DNA from: CAVSRC01 sp963782045
GTDB lineage: Bacteria > Pseudomonadota > Alphaproteobacteria > Rhizobiales > Kaistiaceae
DNA length: 64,000 nucleotides
NCBI GenBank assembly: GCA_963782045.1
Contig: CAWAIR010000009.1
Location: 124,001-188,000, forward strand
Direction: 5' to 3'
Within the stretch, counting starts at the first letter, position 1. Each line of letters opens with the position of its first letter. Made by a program: the position numbers and the translations under genes. Shown here piece by piece: positions 41,874-52,463 of this stretch. The notes beneath the pieces were generated by a model. It had not been told where the DNA came from. It did no database searches and worked only from the letters and a program-made list of their open reading frames with translations.

Positions 41874-42350
41874 ATGCGCTTCAATGACGCGGTGTTGGGG
41901 TTGGTCATCCTCCTTTTCGGGGCCGCAGTTGCCCTTTACGCGGACTTGACCTTCCCCGCTTTGCCGGGCCAGGAATTTGGCCCGGCCTTCTTCCCGACCA
42001 TCATCGGCGCGGTGCTTTTCGGCGCCGGTGTCATCCTGGTCATCCAGGGCCTCGCCAAGCTGAGGACCGAGCCGCTTGTCGAGCTGGGCGAATGGGCCCA
42101 CATGCCGCGGCACGTCATCAACTTCTTCCTCGTCTTCGTCGCCCTGCTCGCCTACATCGTGTTCACCGACAGCATCGGCTTCATCCCGGTCTCCTTCGTC
42201 ATCCTCACCGTGCTGATGATGCGCTTTGGCTGCCGCTGGTACACCGCCGCCGGCATCGGCCTGGCGGCAACGCTCATCATCCACACGGCCTTCTACAAGT
42301 TCCTGCTGGTACCCCTGCCGTGGGGCATTCTCCAACCGGTCTTATGGTGA
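41874..42350 (+). CDS. tctB: Tripartite tricarboxylate transporter small membrane subunit (TctB)
   Basis: 158 residues, four membrane helices (VLGLVILLFGAAVALYADLT, FFLVFVALLAYIVFTDSIGF, and two near the C-terminus) with GQEFGPAFFPTIIGA between, typical of TctB. It pairs with the large subunit encoded six bases downstream. Confidence 0.9.
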   Translation: MRFNDAVLGLVILLFGAAVALYADLTFPALPGQEFGPAFFPTIIGAVLFGAGVILVIQGLAKLRTEPLVELGEWAHMPRHVINFFLVFVALLAYIVFTDSIGFIPVSFVILTVLMMRFGCRWYTAAGIGLAATLIIHTAFYKFLLVPLPWGILQPVLW

Positions 42351-42356
42351 GCGACC

Positions 42357-43882
42357 GTGTTTGAACACATCGTCGAGGCCTTCCAGCTTATCTTCCAGTT
42401 CCAGGTTCTGGCGGTCATCCTGATGGCCGCCGTCTTCGGCCTGTTCGTCGGCGCGGTTCCCGGCCTGACCGCGACCATGGCGACCGCGCTGCTCGTGCCG
42501 GTCACCTTCTTCATGGACCCGGTGCCGGCGATCGGCGCCATCGTCACCTGCTCCGCCATGGCGATCTTCGCCGGCGACATTCCCGGCGCCCTGCTGCGCA
42601 TTCCCGGCACGCCCGCCTCGGCCGCCTATGTCGACGAGGCCTTCGCGCTGACCCGCAAGGGCCAGGCCGAGCTCGCGCTCGGCACCGGCCTCATCTGTTC
42701 GGCCATCGGCGGCCTGTTCGGCTCCGCCGTGCTCTCCACCTCGGCGCCGGCGCTGGCCGAGTTCGCCCTCAATTTCTCGTCCGACGAGTACTTCTGGCTG
42801 GCCTGCCTCGGCCTCACCTGCGCGGTCTTCATCTCGCTCGAACGCGCCGGTCAAGGGCGTCGTCTCGCTGCTCATCGGCCTGTTCATCGCCACCATCGGC
42901 CTCGACATCGCCGCCGGCTATCCGCGCTTCACCTTCGGCGTCATCGATCTGATGGGCGGCATCAGACTTCATCCCCGCGATGATCGGCATGTTCGCGGTC
43001 TCCGAGGTCCTGCGCTACGCCACCGCGACCGGCCGCTGCCGCGGTCGAGCAGCGCCGCATCGGCAACCTCTTCGCCGGCCTCGGCGGACGCTCGGCAAGT
43101 ACAAGCTCAACTTCTGCGCGGCAGCATCATCGGCACGCTGATCGGCATCCTGCCGGGCGCCGGCGCCGACATCGCCGCCTGGGTCGCCTACGCCATCAGC
43201 AAGAAGTTCTCGAAGGAGCCGGAGAAGTTCGGCACCGGCCACATCGAGGGCATCGTCGACGCCAGCTCGGCCAACAACGCGGCGCTCGGCGGCGCCTGGG
43301 TGCCGGCCATGGTGTTCGGCATCCCCGGCGACTCGATCACCGCGATCGTGATCGGCGTGCTCTACATGAAGGGCATGAACCCGGGCCCGACCGTGTTCAT
43401 CCATTCGCCCCAGCTCGTCTACGCGGTGTTCCTGTCGTTCTTCCTCGCCAACATGCTGATGGTGCCGCTCGGCTTCGCCGCCATCCGCCTGTCGCGGCAG
43501 ATCCTGCGCGTGCCCAAGCGCGTCCTGATGCCGGTCATCCTGATGTTCTGCATCGTCGGCTCGTTCGCCATCAACAACACGGCGTTCGGCGTGGTCATCA
43601 TGCTGGTGCTCGGCTTCATCGCCTACGTGATGGAGGAGAACGGCTTCCCGATCGCGCCCGCCATCCTCGGCATCGTGCTCGGCCCCATGCTCGAGCAGAA
43701 CTTCATGACCTCGATGATCAAGTCGGACGGCAACTTTCTCGCCTTCTTCGCAGCGGCCGATCGCCGGCACGCTCGGGGTCACCACGCTGCTGGTCTGGTT
43801 CGTGCCGCTCGGCCTCTACCTCTACCGCCGGTACAGGCGGCCGACGCCGGCCCCTGAGGAGGCGGGGACCGCCGACGGATGA
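42357..43882 (+). CDS. tctA: Tripartite tricarboxylate transporter large permease TctA, with several frameshifts
   Basis: Reading across frames reconstructs an approximately 507-residue TctA. It begins FEHIVEAFQLIFQFQVLAVI, with GAVPGLTATMATALLVPVTF, IPGTPASAAYVDEAFALTRK, IGILPGAGADIAAWVAYAIS and FGIPGDSITAIVIGVLYMKG. The C-terminal LYLYRRYRR ends at the TGA 43880-43882. Frames change near 42855 (two bases missing), 42960 (extra a), several points at 43025-43120, and 43763 (extra a). The number of breaks suggests either a decaying gene or poor sequence; the similar pattern in downstream essential genes favours the latter. Confidence 0.85.
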
Positions 43883-43900
43883 TGCGAAGCCGCCGCGACT

Positions 43901-44332
43901 TCAATCCGTCCGCACGGCCGCAAAACCAAGGGCGCTTCTCAGGCCCGCGCGTATGACGCCAAGTCTGCCGCCGATGCCGGTCTGGCTGCGACGCCCGATC
44001 TCCTGATTGTATCGAAACTGGCTGGTCATGAATTGCATGGCGTCGAGCAGGCGGTCGATGCGTCTGTCCCGCCGGTAATTCATCAAATATCGGAATCCGG
44101 CGAGATCGCATTTCAAATTCCAATCTTCGTCGGCATCCAGCCGGTCCGGGCAGGCGCCCAGCAGCGCCACGAACGCCGACTGCTCGCCCCTCGTCATCAC
44201 GTACACGTCCGTCGGGGCCGAAAACAGGAAGTAGTCGGTGAAGAAGATGACATGCGGCAGAGGCAAGTCCCGACGCGACGCGATCCGTTCGCCGGTTCCG
44301 GGTTGCCGCCCGGCATCCGGCGTGCCAAACAC
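43901..44332 (-). CDS. Hypothetical protein
   Basis: 143 residues if started at the GTG 44332; shorter starts are possible. Mixed composition with PHVIFFTDYFLFSAPTDVYV and a basic middle (FRYLMNYRRDRRIDRLLDAM). I recognise no domain. It lies between convergent tctA and divergent proA. Coding is plausible but unproven. Confidence 0.4.
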   Translation of the reverse strand: MFGTPDAGRQPGTGERIASRRDLPLPHVIFFTDYFLFSAPTDVYVMTRGEQSAFVALLGACPDRLDADEDWNLKCDLAGFRYLMNYRRDRRIDRLLDAMQFMTSQFRYNQEIGRRSQTGIGGRLGVIRAGLRSALGFAAVRTD

Positions 44333-44377
44333 GCCCCGCTCGGCTAGAATGGCGGCGGCAAATTCAGGTGTTGTGTC

Positions 44378-45681
44378 ATGAGCATCGCGGAAATCGCCGA
44401 AATGCCGGCAAGCGGAGCCACGGTCACCGAGACCATGGCCGAGATCGGCCGTCGCGCCCGCCGCGCCCAGCGCGGCCTCGGCCTCGCCTCGACCGAAGCC
44501 AAGAACCGAGCGCTCGCCGCCGCCGCCGCATCGCTGCGCAAGAACGCCGCGGCCATCCTTGCCGAGAACGCCAAGGACGTCGCCGACATGAAGAAGACCG
44601 GCGGCACCGCCGCCTTCATCGACCGGCTGACCCTGACCGAGGCGCGCATCGAGGCCATGGCCAAGGGGCTGGAGGAGATCGCCGGCCTCGCCCGACCCGG
44701 TCGGCAGCGTCGATTGCCGAATGGGACCGGCCGAACGGCCTCCACATCGAGCGCGTGCGCACGCCGCTCGGCGTCATCGGCATCATCTTCGAGAGCCGGC
44801 CCAACGTCACCGCCGACGCCGGCGCGCTCTGCCTCAAGGCGGGCAATGCCGCGATCCTGCGCGGCGGCTCGGATTCCTTCCGCTCCTCCGCCGCAATCCA
44901 CCGCTGCCTGGTCGCCGGGCTCGCCGCCGCCGGCCTGCCGGCCGACGCCATCCAGATCGTCCCCACCCGCGACCGCGCCGCCGTCGGCGAGATGCTGGCC
45001 GGGCTCGACGGCAATCTCGACGTCATCGTGCCGCGCGGCGGCAAGGGCCTGGTCGCGCGCGTCCAGGCGGAGGCGCGCGTGCCGGTCTTCGCCCATCTCG
45101 AGGGCATCGTGCCACGTCTATGTCCACGCCGCCGCCGACCTGGCGATGGCCGAGAAGCTGCTGGTCAACGCCAAGATGCGCCGGGTCAGCGTCTGCGGCG
45201 CCGCCGAGACCCTGCTGGTCGACAAGGCGGTCGCCGGCACCCATCTGAAGCCGCTGGTCGAGGCGCTGCGGGAGGCCGGCTGCGACATCCGCGGCGACGC
45301 CGCGACGCCAGGCGGCCGTCGCCGGCGTGACGCCCGCCACCGAGGCCGACTGGACGACCGAATATCTCGACGCGATCATCTCGGTGAAGGTGGTCGACGG
45401 CGTCGACGCCGCCATCGACCATATCGAGCGCTACGGCTCGCACCACACCGACCTGATCATCACCGACGACCAGGCCGCCGCCGACCGCTTCATGGCCGAG
45501 GTCGATTCGGCGCATCGTGCTGCACAACGCCTCGACCCAGTTCGCCGACGGCGGCGAGTTCGGCATGGGCGCCGAGATCGGCATCGCCACCGGCCGCATG
45601 CATGCCCGCGGCCCGGTCGGCGTCGAGCAGCTGACCAGCTTCAAGTACCGCGTGCGCGGCTCCGGTCAGGTGAGGCCTTGA
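44378..45681 (+). CDS. proA: Gamma-glutamyl phosphate reductase, with several frameshifts
   Basis: All parts of a roughly 430-residue ProA are present but in different frames: MAEIGRRARRAQRGLGLAST, RPNGLHIERVRTPLGVIGII, FESRPNVTADAGALCLKAGN, NAKMRRVSVCGAAETLLVDK, and the end EQLTSFKYRVRGSGQVRP. Extra single bases sit near 44690, 44714, 45111, 45316 and 45513. Domain: aldehyde-dehydrogenase fold reducing glutamyl phosphate with NADPH in proline synthesis. It precedes nadD as in related genomes. Confidence 0.93.
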
Positions 45682-45729
45682 GGCGATCGGCGGCGGCAGT
45701 CGGCAGCGCGAAGCTATCGCCGCACCGGC

Positions 45730-45757
45730 GATCGCCGATTGCCGATCGCCGATTGCC
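45730..45757. repeat. Two tandem copies of a 14-bp unit
   Basis: GATCGCCGATTGCC is repeated exactly twice between proA and nadD, within a GC-rich leader containing further partial copies. Confidence 0.8.
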
Positions 45758-45774
45758 GGCCTTTCTTGCCGGGC

Positions 45775-46357
45775 ATGCGCATCGGCCTGTTCGGCGGCTC
45801 CTTCGATCCCGCCCATGACGGCCATCTGCCGCGTCAGCCTGGAGGCGCTGAAGCGCCTCCGCCTCGATCAGGTCTGGTGGCTGGTCTCGCCGCAGAACCC
45901 GCTGAAGCCGAACGCCCCCTCGAGCGACCTTGCCCGGCGCATCGCCGCCGCCGAGCGCGTCGCCCGCCACCCGCGCATCCGGGTGACCGGCATCGAGGCC
46001 GAGCTCGGCACCACCTATACCGCCGAAACCCTTGCCCGCCTGCTGCCGCGCCTGCCCGGCGTCCTCCCCGTCTGGATGATGGGCGCCGACAATCTTGCAA
46101 GTTTCCACCGCTGGCGCGACTGGCGGCGCATCGCCGCCACCCTGCCGATCGCCGTCTTCAACCGCCCCGGCGAGCGCCTTCGGGCCCTCGCCTCCCCCGC
46201 GGCCAGGGCACTGGCCCGCTTCCGTCTGGACGCCGCCGATGCCGCCGCTCTGGCCACAACCCCGCCGCCGGCCTGGGTTTTCCTGCCCGCCCCGCACATC
46301 GACATATCCTCGACCGCACTCAGAAGCCGGCGGACTGGCCCGCTCCTTGCGTCTTGA
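45775..46357 (+). CDS. nadD: Nicotinate-nucleotide adenylyltransferase, with one frameshift
   Basis: MRIGLFGGSFDPAHDGH carries the nucleotidyltransferase start and the (H/T)xGH motif; an extra c near 45829 shifts the frame. The rest, RVSLEALKRLRLDQVWWLVS, WMMGADNLASFHRWRDW and HIDISSTALRSR, continues in the next frame. Joined length about 194 residues, normal for NadD, which makes deamido-NAD. The ISSTxxR motif is complete. Confidence 0.93.
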
Positions 46358-46387
46358 AAGCGTCACCGTGAGACGCTTATCTTTGGG

Positions 46388-46851
46388 TTGCGCCTGATTT
46401 GTCTTGTGGCGCTGAAGGAGAGGGAAACGAACACTGACAACCGCAGTTCGTCAGTGAGGTGGCGCGACATCCGCGCACCTCGTCTTGCGGCCGAACGCCG
46501 TGAACTTGCAGCGGCGGCCGCCATCAAGCTGGTCCGGAAGAGCCTTGAAGATTCCAAGGCCGAGGACATCGTCCCCATCGACATCACCGGAAAATCGCCC
46601 CTCGCCGACTGGATGGTCGTCGCCTCCGGCCGCTCGCAGCGCCATGTCGGCGCCATCGCCGAGCGCCTGGTCAGCGACCTGAAGGACGCCGGCGGCAGCG
46701 GCATCCGCGTTCCGGCGAACGCCAGTGCGACTGGGTGCTGATCGATGCCGGCGACGTCATCGTCCACATCTTCCGGCCGGACGTCCGCACCTTCTACAAT
46801 ATCGAGAAGATGTGGCTGGCCGACCACCCGACCGACCCGGTCCCGGTCTGA
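46388..46851 (+). CDS. rsfS: Ribosome silencing factor RsfS, with one frameshift
   Basis: The RsfS core IKLVRKSLEDSKAEDIVPID and ADWMVVASGRSQRHVGAIAE is in one frame up to about 46712. DWVLIDAGDVIVHIFRPDVR and TFYNIEKMWLAD to the TGA at 46851 are in another, consistent with one missing base. The start is uncertain: AAGGAGAGGG lies near 46415 but no ATG follows in frame, so a non-ATG start or a sequence error is possible. RsfS blocks subunit joining by binding L14. Confidence 0.9.
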
Positions 46852-46886
46852 CCCGCCGGCGCCGCAGGCGCCGCGCCCGATGCACG

Positions 46887-47361
46887 ATGACCATCGCCGC
46901 GATCGGCCGCATGAAGGCCGGTCCGGAACGCGAGCTTGCCGAGCGCTATGTCGACCGCGTCAGCAAGGCCGGCCGCAAGCTCGGCCTGTCGCTTGCCGTC
47001 CGCGAGTTCCCCGAGAGCCGCGCCGGCTCCGCCGACCTGCGCAAGGACCAGGAAGCCGCAGCGCTCCTCGCCGCGCTGCCGCCGGGGGCCGTGCTCGTCG
47101 CCCTCGACGAGGGCGGCCGCAACCTCGACAGCCGCGCCTTCGCCCAGCAGCTCGCAAGGTGGCGGGACGACGGCGTCAGCCGAGCTCGTCTTCGCCATCG
47201 GCGGCGCCGACGGCCACGGCGCCGGCGTGCTCGACAAGGCCGGGCTGCGCCTGGCGCTCGGCGCCATGACCTGGCCCCACCAGATGGTCCGTCTGATGCT
47301 TGCCGAACAGCTCTACCGGGCGGTGACCATCCTCTCCGGCCACCCCTATCATCGCGATTGA
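46887..47361 (+). CDS. rlmH: 23S rRNA pseudouridine1915 N3-methyltransferase RlmH, with one frameshift
   Basis: MTIAAIGRMKAGPERELAER to ARWRDDGV in the first frame, then after an extra a near 47176, AELVFAIGGADGHG and GAMTWPHQMVRLMLAEQLYR to the conserved ending HPYHRD. The SPOUT fold knot (IGGADG) binds S-adenosylmethionine. Joined length about 157 residues, as expected. Confidence 0.93.
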
Positions 47362-47477
47362 CGCCGCACGCGGGCCTCGGTTTTGCCCCGAAAACGGCGG
47401 TTTTGGTTGACAAATCGTTAGGCGTTGCCCCTAGCTTGCGGCAGGGCGCCGGCCAGACAGGAAACGCCGGCTGAGAG

Positions 47478-48780
47478 ATGCGACTGCGCCTTGCCACGGC
47501 CTTGCTCGCCACCGTGCTTGCCTCCGGGCTCGCCACGGCGCAGCCGGCGGCCGACGGCGGCGCCACCAGCCAGCGCGACGCCCGCCAGGCCGAGCTCGAT
47601 GCGGTCACCCGCGACATCACGCTTTCCGTCCAGCGGCGGGCGGAGCTCGCCAAGGAAATCGACGCCCTCGACAAGGACCGCGCCACCCTCAACCAGTCGC
47701 TGATCGATGCCGGCGAGCAGGTGCAGAAGCTGGAGGCCGCCAGCGACCGCACCGAACGGCGCCTTTCCACGCTGATGAGCCAGGAGGACACGCTGCGCGC
47801 CTCGCTTGGCCAGCGCCGCGAGGTGCTGGCCGAGGTGTTGGCCGCTCTGCGAGCGGGTCGGCCGCCATCCGCCGCCGGCCATTCTGGTGCGGCCGGAGGA
47901 TGCGCTGGCCTCGGTGCGCAGCGCCATTCTGCTTGGCGCCGTCGTCCCCGACCTGCAGGCGGCCGCCGAGCAGGTCGCCAACGACCTGCGCGCACTGGTT
48001 GCATTGCGCAAGGAGCAGGAACGCGAGCGCGACCGCCTGCGCGCCGACACCACGGCGCTGCTCGAGGGGCGCACGCGCATTTCACTTCTTCTTGAACAGA
48101 AGCGCGCCGCCCGCGCCGCCTCTGCCGAGGCGCTGGCCAACGAAGAGAAGCGGGCAGCGGCGCTTGCCGACCAGGCGACCAGCCTGCGCGACCTCATTGC
48201 CAAGCTGGAGAGCCAGGAGCCGGCCGCCGCCGCGGCCGCGGCCGAGGCCGAGAAGGCCGCCGCCATCGCCCACGAGAAAAGCGGCGACAAACCGGCCAAA
48301 TCGCTGGGCAGCGCCGGCCGCATGGCCCCCGCGGTGGCTTTCGTCGATGCCAAGGGCCTGCTGCCCATGCCGGTCAGCGGACGGATCATCCGCGCCTTCG
48401 GCGATAGCGACGGGCTCGGCGGCCACGCCCAGGGCATCTCCGTCGCCACCCGCCCCGGCGGGCTGGTCTCCTCGCCCACCGACGGCTGGGTGGTCTATGC
48501 CGGCCCCTTCCGTAGCTACGGCCAACTCTTGATCATAAACGCCGGGGACGGATATCATGTGCTACTTGCGGGCATGGGACGAACGGATGTTCAACTTGGC
48601 CAGTTCGTGCTTGCCGGCGAGCCGGTTGCCGTGATGGCGGAACAGAAGGTGGCGAGCATCGGCGCAGTCGACGTCGGTGCCGCGCAGCCGGTGCTCTATA
48701 TCGAATTCAGGAAAGACGGGACTTCGATTGACCCGGCCCCCTGGTGGGCCGCGTCCAGTGCGGAAAAGGTTGGCGGATGA
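47478..48780 (+). CDS. Murein hydrolase activator EnvC-like protein, with one frameshift
   Basis: Signal peptide (LRLATALLATVLASGLATA), long coiled coil (about 30-270, Ala/Glu/Arg-rich), then a LytM/M23 domain (GRIIRAFGDSDGLGGHAQGI, GYHVLLAGMGRTDVQLGQFV). An extra g near 47858 breaks the frame. The domain has GHAQGI rather than a clear zinc-binding HxxxD, as in regulatory EnvC proteins that activate amidases at division sites. Its stop overlaps the ctpA start. Confidence 0.88.
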
Positions 48781-50112
48781 TGCGCAAAGCCACATTACTG
48801 CTCGTTGGGGCTCTCTTCGGTTCACTGGCAACGGTTGTCGCGACGCAACCACAGCTTCTGGCGGGCGCCGAGGCCAATGCAGCCGCCACCGACACCTATC
48901 GGGAGCTTAACCTGTTCGGCGACGTGTTCGAGCGGGTGCGCGCCGATTACGTCGAGGTTCCCGACGATCACCAGCTGATCGAATCGGCGATCAACGGCAT
49001 GCTGTCGGGGCTCGACCCGCACTCGAGCTACATGGACCCGAAAGACGTTCCAGGACATGCAGGTGCAGACCTCCGGCAAGTTCGGCGGTCTCGGCATCGA
49101 GGTCACCCAGCAGGACGGGGCCATCAAGGTGGTGTCGCCGATAGACGACACGCCCGCATCGAAGGCCGGCATCCTCGCCAACGACGAGATCGTCGCCATC
49201 GACGGCGACAACGTCCAGGGCATCAGCCTCAACGACGCGGTCGACAAGATGCGCGGGCCGGTCAACACCTCGATCACGCTGACCATCAAGCGCCCCGACG
49301 TCGCCAAGCCCTTCGACGTCAAGCTCATCCGCGCCGAGATCACCATCCAGGCGGTGCGCTCGCGCGTCGAAGGCGACGTCGGCTACATCCGCATCTCGTC
49401 GTTCAGCGAACAGACCTATGACGGGCTGAAGAGCGCCATCGACAAGCTGAAGACCCAGATCGGCCCGGACAAGATCGCGGGCTACATCATCGACCTGCGC
49501 AACAATCCCGGCGGTCTGCTCGACCAGTCGATCGCGGTCTCCGACGCCTTCCTCAACCACGGCGAGATCGTCTCGACCCGTGGCCGCCGCGCCGACGAGA
49601 CCCAGCGCTTCAACGCCCACGCCGGCGACCTCAGCGACGGCAAGCCGGTGATCCTGCTGATCAACGGCGGCACCGCCTCGGCCTCCGAGATCGTCTCCGG
49701 CGCCCTGCAGGACCACCGCCGCGCGACCATCATCGGCACCCGGTCCTTCGGCAAGGGCTCGGTGCAGACGATCATCCCGCTCGGCGGCAACGGCGCCCTC
49801 AGGCTGACCACGGCGCGCTACTACACGCCGTCCGGCCGCTCCATCCAGGCCCAGGGTATCGAGCCTGACATCGTCGTCACCGACCCGCTGCCGCCGGACC
49901 TCGCCGACGCAGCCACCATCATGCCGCAGGGCGAGGCCAGCCTGAAGGGTCACCTGACCCAGGATGGCAAGCCCGAGATGAAGGGCTCGTCGGCCTACGT
50001 TCCGCCGGATCCGAAGAACGACAACCAGCTCAACTACGCGCTCGATCTTCTCAACGGCAAACAGGTGAACACGGCTTTCCCGCCGGACCCGAATCGCGGC
50101 ATACCGAACTAG
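48777..50112 (+). CDS. ctpA: S41 carboxy-terminal processing protease, with one frameshift
   Basis: MMRKATLLLVGALFGSLATV (membrane anchor), then FERVRADYVEVPDDHQLIES; an extra a near 49046 shifts the frame before TFQDMQVQTSGKFGGLGIEV. A PDZ domain (about 95-180) and the S41 catalytic domain follow, with the nucleophile Ser in NGGTASASEIVSGAL and the Lys in GTRSFGKGSVQT. Periplasmic protease of the CtpA family, next to EnvC as is usual in this order. Confidence 0.94.
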
Positions 50113-50121
50113 AGGCGGTGG

Positions 50122-50150
50122 CGGGCGGCGCCGCCGCCCGTTTCCTCTTG
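50122..50150 (+). terminator. Possible terminator after ctpA
   Basis: Short stem CGGGCGGC / GCCGCCCG with a 3-base loop followed by TTTCCTCTT; weak T-tract. Confidence 0.4.
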
Positions 50151-50167
50151 TTGCCGATGGCAGGCTG

Positions 50168-51295
50168 ATGTCGGACGAGCTGACGAAGCCGCTGGGATTG
50201 CCGCAGCCGCGCCGTCCGCGCGGCCGCCGGCCATGGGCGGTGATCGGCGTTGCGGCCGCCGTGCTCCTCCTCGTCCTCGGCGGGGTCGGCTGGTGGCTTC
50301 TCCACCCGACGCCTGCCGGGCCGACGGCGACCGCCACCATCAACACGCCGGCCGCCCCCGCCACGGCAACGCAGAAGACAGCGGCCGCCCCGGCCAACAG
50401 CGCCGGCCTCACCGAGGTGAAGCCGATCGGCAGCCTCAGCGAGGTTCCCAAGGTGGGCAAGGTCGGCGTCGAGGATGCTTCCGGCTCCGATGCCATGACC
50501 CTAGCGGCCCAGCCCGTAGCCGCTCTGCTCGAGGCCGGCGATTACGGGCCGTTGCCCAGGGTCGCCGCCGACGGCACCCGCCCGCTTGACGCCTATGCCC
50601 GGCCGTCGGCCGCGACCGGCAGCGGCACCGCCCGCGTCGCCATCGTTATCGGCGGCGTCGGCATTGACGCCGAGGGCAGCCGCCAGGCGATCGCCCTGCC
50701 CGGCGCCGTGACCCTGGCGCTGGCGCCCTATGGCGCCGATCTCAAGTCGACCATGGCCGAGGCCCGTGGCGCCGGTCACGAACTGCTCCTCCAGGTTCCG
50801 CTCGAGCCGTTCAACTATCCCTCGACCGATCCCGGCCCGCACACGCTGACCGTCAACGCCACGCCGGCGGAGAACATCGACCGCCTGCACTGGCTGATGG
50901 GCCGCTTCACCAACTATGTCGGCGTGGTCAACTACATGGGCGCCCGCTTCACCGGCGAGGCCGATGCGCTGACGCCGGTGCTGGCCGAGGTCGGCAAGCG
51001 CGGCCTGCTCTGGCTCGACGACGGCTCCTCGGCGCGCAGCCTGGCGGTGCAGCTTGCCGGCAACACGCCGGTGCTGCGTGCCGACGTGGTGCTCGACGCC
51101 GACCTGACGCCGGCGACGATCGACCAGCGCCTCGACCAGTTGCGCGCCATCGCCAGGGGGCGCGGCTATGCCATCGCCACCGGCAGCGCGTTTTCCGCCA
51201 CGATCGACCGCGTGGCCGCCTTCGCCGCCGCGGCCGCCGACCGCGGCGTCACCATCGTTCCCCTGACTTCACTGGTAGCCGCAGGCCGTTCATGA
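50168..51295 (+). CDS. Divergent polysaccharide deacetylase family protein (DUF610)
   Basis: 375 residues: one N-terminal membrane helix (WAVIGVAAAVLLLVLGGVGW), a Pro/Ala/Thr-rich linker to about 150, then the domain with RVAIVIGGVGIDAEGSRQAI, HELLLQVPLEPFNYPSTDPG, GVVNYMGARFTGE and LLWLDDGS. The family is always near ctpA and rppH in Hyphomicrobiales. A role at the cell envelope is likely, but the enzymatic activity is not established. The stop overlaps the rppH start (ATGA). Frame intact, unlike its neighbours. Confidence 0.9.
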   Translation: MSDELTKPLGLPQPRRPRGRRPWAVIGVAAAVLLLVLGGVGWWLLHPTPAGPTATATINTPAAPATATQKTAAAPANSAGLTEVKPIGSLSEVPKVGKVGVEDASGSDAMTLAAQPVAALLEAGDYGPLPRVAADGTRPLDAYARPSAATGSGTARVAIVIGGVGIDAEGSRQAIALPGAVTLALAPYGADLKSTMAEARGAGHELLLQVPLEPFNYPSTDPGPHTLTVNATPAENIDRLHWLMGRFTNYVGVVNYMGARFTGEADALTPVLAEVGKRGLLWLDDGSSARSLAVQLAGNTPVLRADVVLDADLTPATIDQRLDQLRAIARGRGYAIATGSAFSATIDRVAAFAAAAADRGVTIVPLTSLVAAGRS

Positions 51296-51810
51296 GCAAG
51301 CCTTGCATGTCCATCGATGACCTTCCCTACCGACTCAATGTCGGCATCGCCGTGTTCGACCGCGACGGCCGGGTGTGGATCGGCCATCGCAGCGACGTCG
51401 ACGCCGAGGGCGAGGGCGACGGCCATTGGTGGCAGATGCCGCAGGGCGGCCTCGACAAGGACGAGGACCCGGAAAAGTGCGCCTTCCGCGAGCTCTACGA
51501 GGAGACCTCGATCAGGAGCGCTGAACTCATCCGCGCCGCCGACGGCTGGCTCACCTACGACCTGCCCGCGGAACTGGTCGGCATTTCCTGGAAGGGGCGC
51601 TATCGCGGCCAGAAGCAGAAGTGGTTCGCGCTGCGCTTCACCGGCGAGGAAGCGGAGATCGACGTGCTGAAGCCGGGCGGCGGCAAGTTCAAGCCGGAGT
51701 TCTCGAGCTGGCGCTGGGAGAAGCTCGCGCGCCTGCCCGAGCTGGTGGTGCCCTTCAAGCGCAAGGTCTACGAGCAGGTGGCCGACGCATTCGCCGACAT
51801 TGCCGGCTGA
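51292..51810 (+). CDS. rppH: RNA pyrophosphohydrolase (Nudix)
   Basis: 172 residues. YRLNVGIAVFDRDGRVWIGH, WWQMPQGGLD and the Nudix box GGLDKDEDPEKCAFRELYEE with TS are complete, then FKRKVYEQVADAFADI. It removes pyrophosphate from 5' triphosphate RNA ends, starting decay; homologues in Bartonella are IalA. The start overlaps the previous gene. Confidence 0.95.
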   Translation: MSKPCMSIDDLPYRLNVGIAVFDRDGRVWIGHRSDVDAEGEGDGHWWQMPQGGLDKDEDPEKCAFRELYEETSIRSAELIRAADGWLTYDLPAELVGISWKGRYRGQKQKWFALRFTGEEAEIDVLKPGGGKFKPEFSSWRWEKLARLPELVVPFKRKVYEQVADAFADIAG

Positions 51811-51836
51811 GTATGACGCTACGGTGCTGGCCGGCC

Positions 51837-52348
51837 TCAAGCCACCAGCACCGCCGCCACCGGCCGGCGCAGCGAACGCGGCATCTGCGGCCCGTGGCCG
51901 AAGCGCACGACGAAATCCGGCCGGCGATCGCGCAAGGCCAGCCGCTCGGCGAGGCGCCGGCGGACGTCGCCCACCTCGACCGCCTGATTGACCGGCGCGT
52001 GGCTGATCCCGAGTCTCGTCGCGGTCAGTGCGAAACGCTCGAACGCCCGGCCGGCCGCGGCCCAGCGGGCCTTGTCGTTCCCCTCCGAATGGAACACGGC
52101 GAGCCCGGACGAGGAGCAAACCGCCAGGCCTGCGTGTTGTGGCTGTTGGCGGCGAGCGTCGCCGCGCGCACCGGTTCCCACGTTTGCTCCGAAGCCGAGG
52201 CGCCCGGCGACAGGAAACGCCTTACCGCCTCGACCTCGGTCTCCCAAGTCCCACGACCGTCGCCCATCCACGCCACCCCAGCCGCGCCGCCGGCGACGGC
52301 AACGCCGCCGACAACGGCCGTTCCCTTGACAAACTGCCTGCGGTTCAT
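51837..52348 (-). pseudogene. Acg-family nitroreductase remnant with internal deletion and frameshift
   Basis: The start MNRRQFVKGTAVVGGVAVAG is a twin-arginine signal, followed by the nitroreductase motif AATLAANSHNTQAWRF. The sequence then jumps, in another frame, to the family C-terminus: LAVFHSEGNDKARWAAAGRA, FERFALTATRLGISHAPVNQ and FGHGPQMPRSLRRPV. About 190 central residues, including most FMN contacts, are missing at the junction near 52140. It is therefore a deletion derivative, unlike the single-base breaks of the surrounding genes. Confidence 0.8.
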
Positions 52349-52463
52349 CACGTCACCCGCCGCCAGTATGGCCGGCAGAGCGACAACCGCCTTGAGCGGT
52401 GTCAAACCGCAGGTTGCGGCTGCGGATGTCGGTGATGGAAGACGGTGGAAGGAAAAGGCAGGC

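Noticed and set aside
45730..45757. CRISPR array
   Set aside because: Only two adjoining 14-bp units without spacers; no cas genes in the window.
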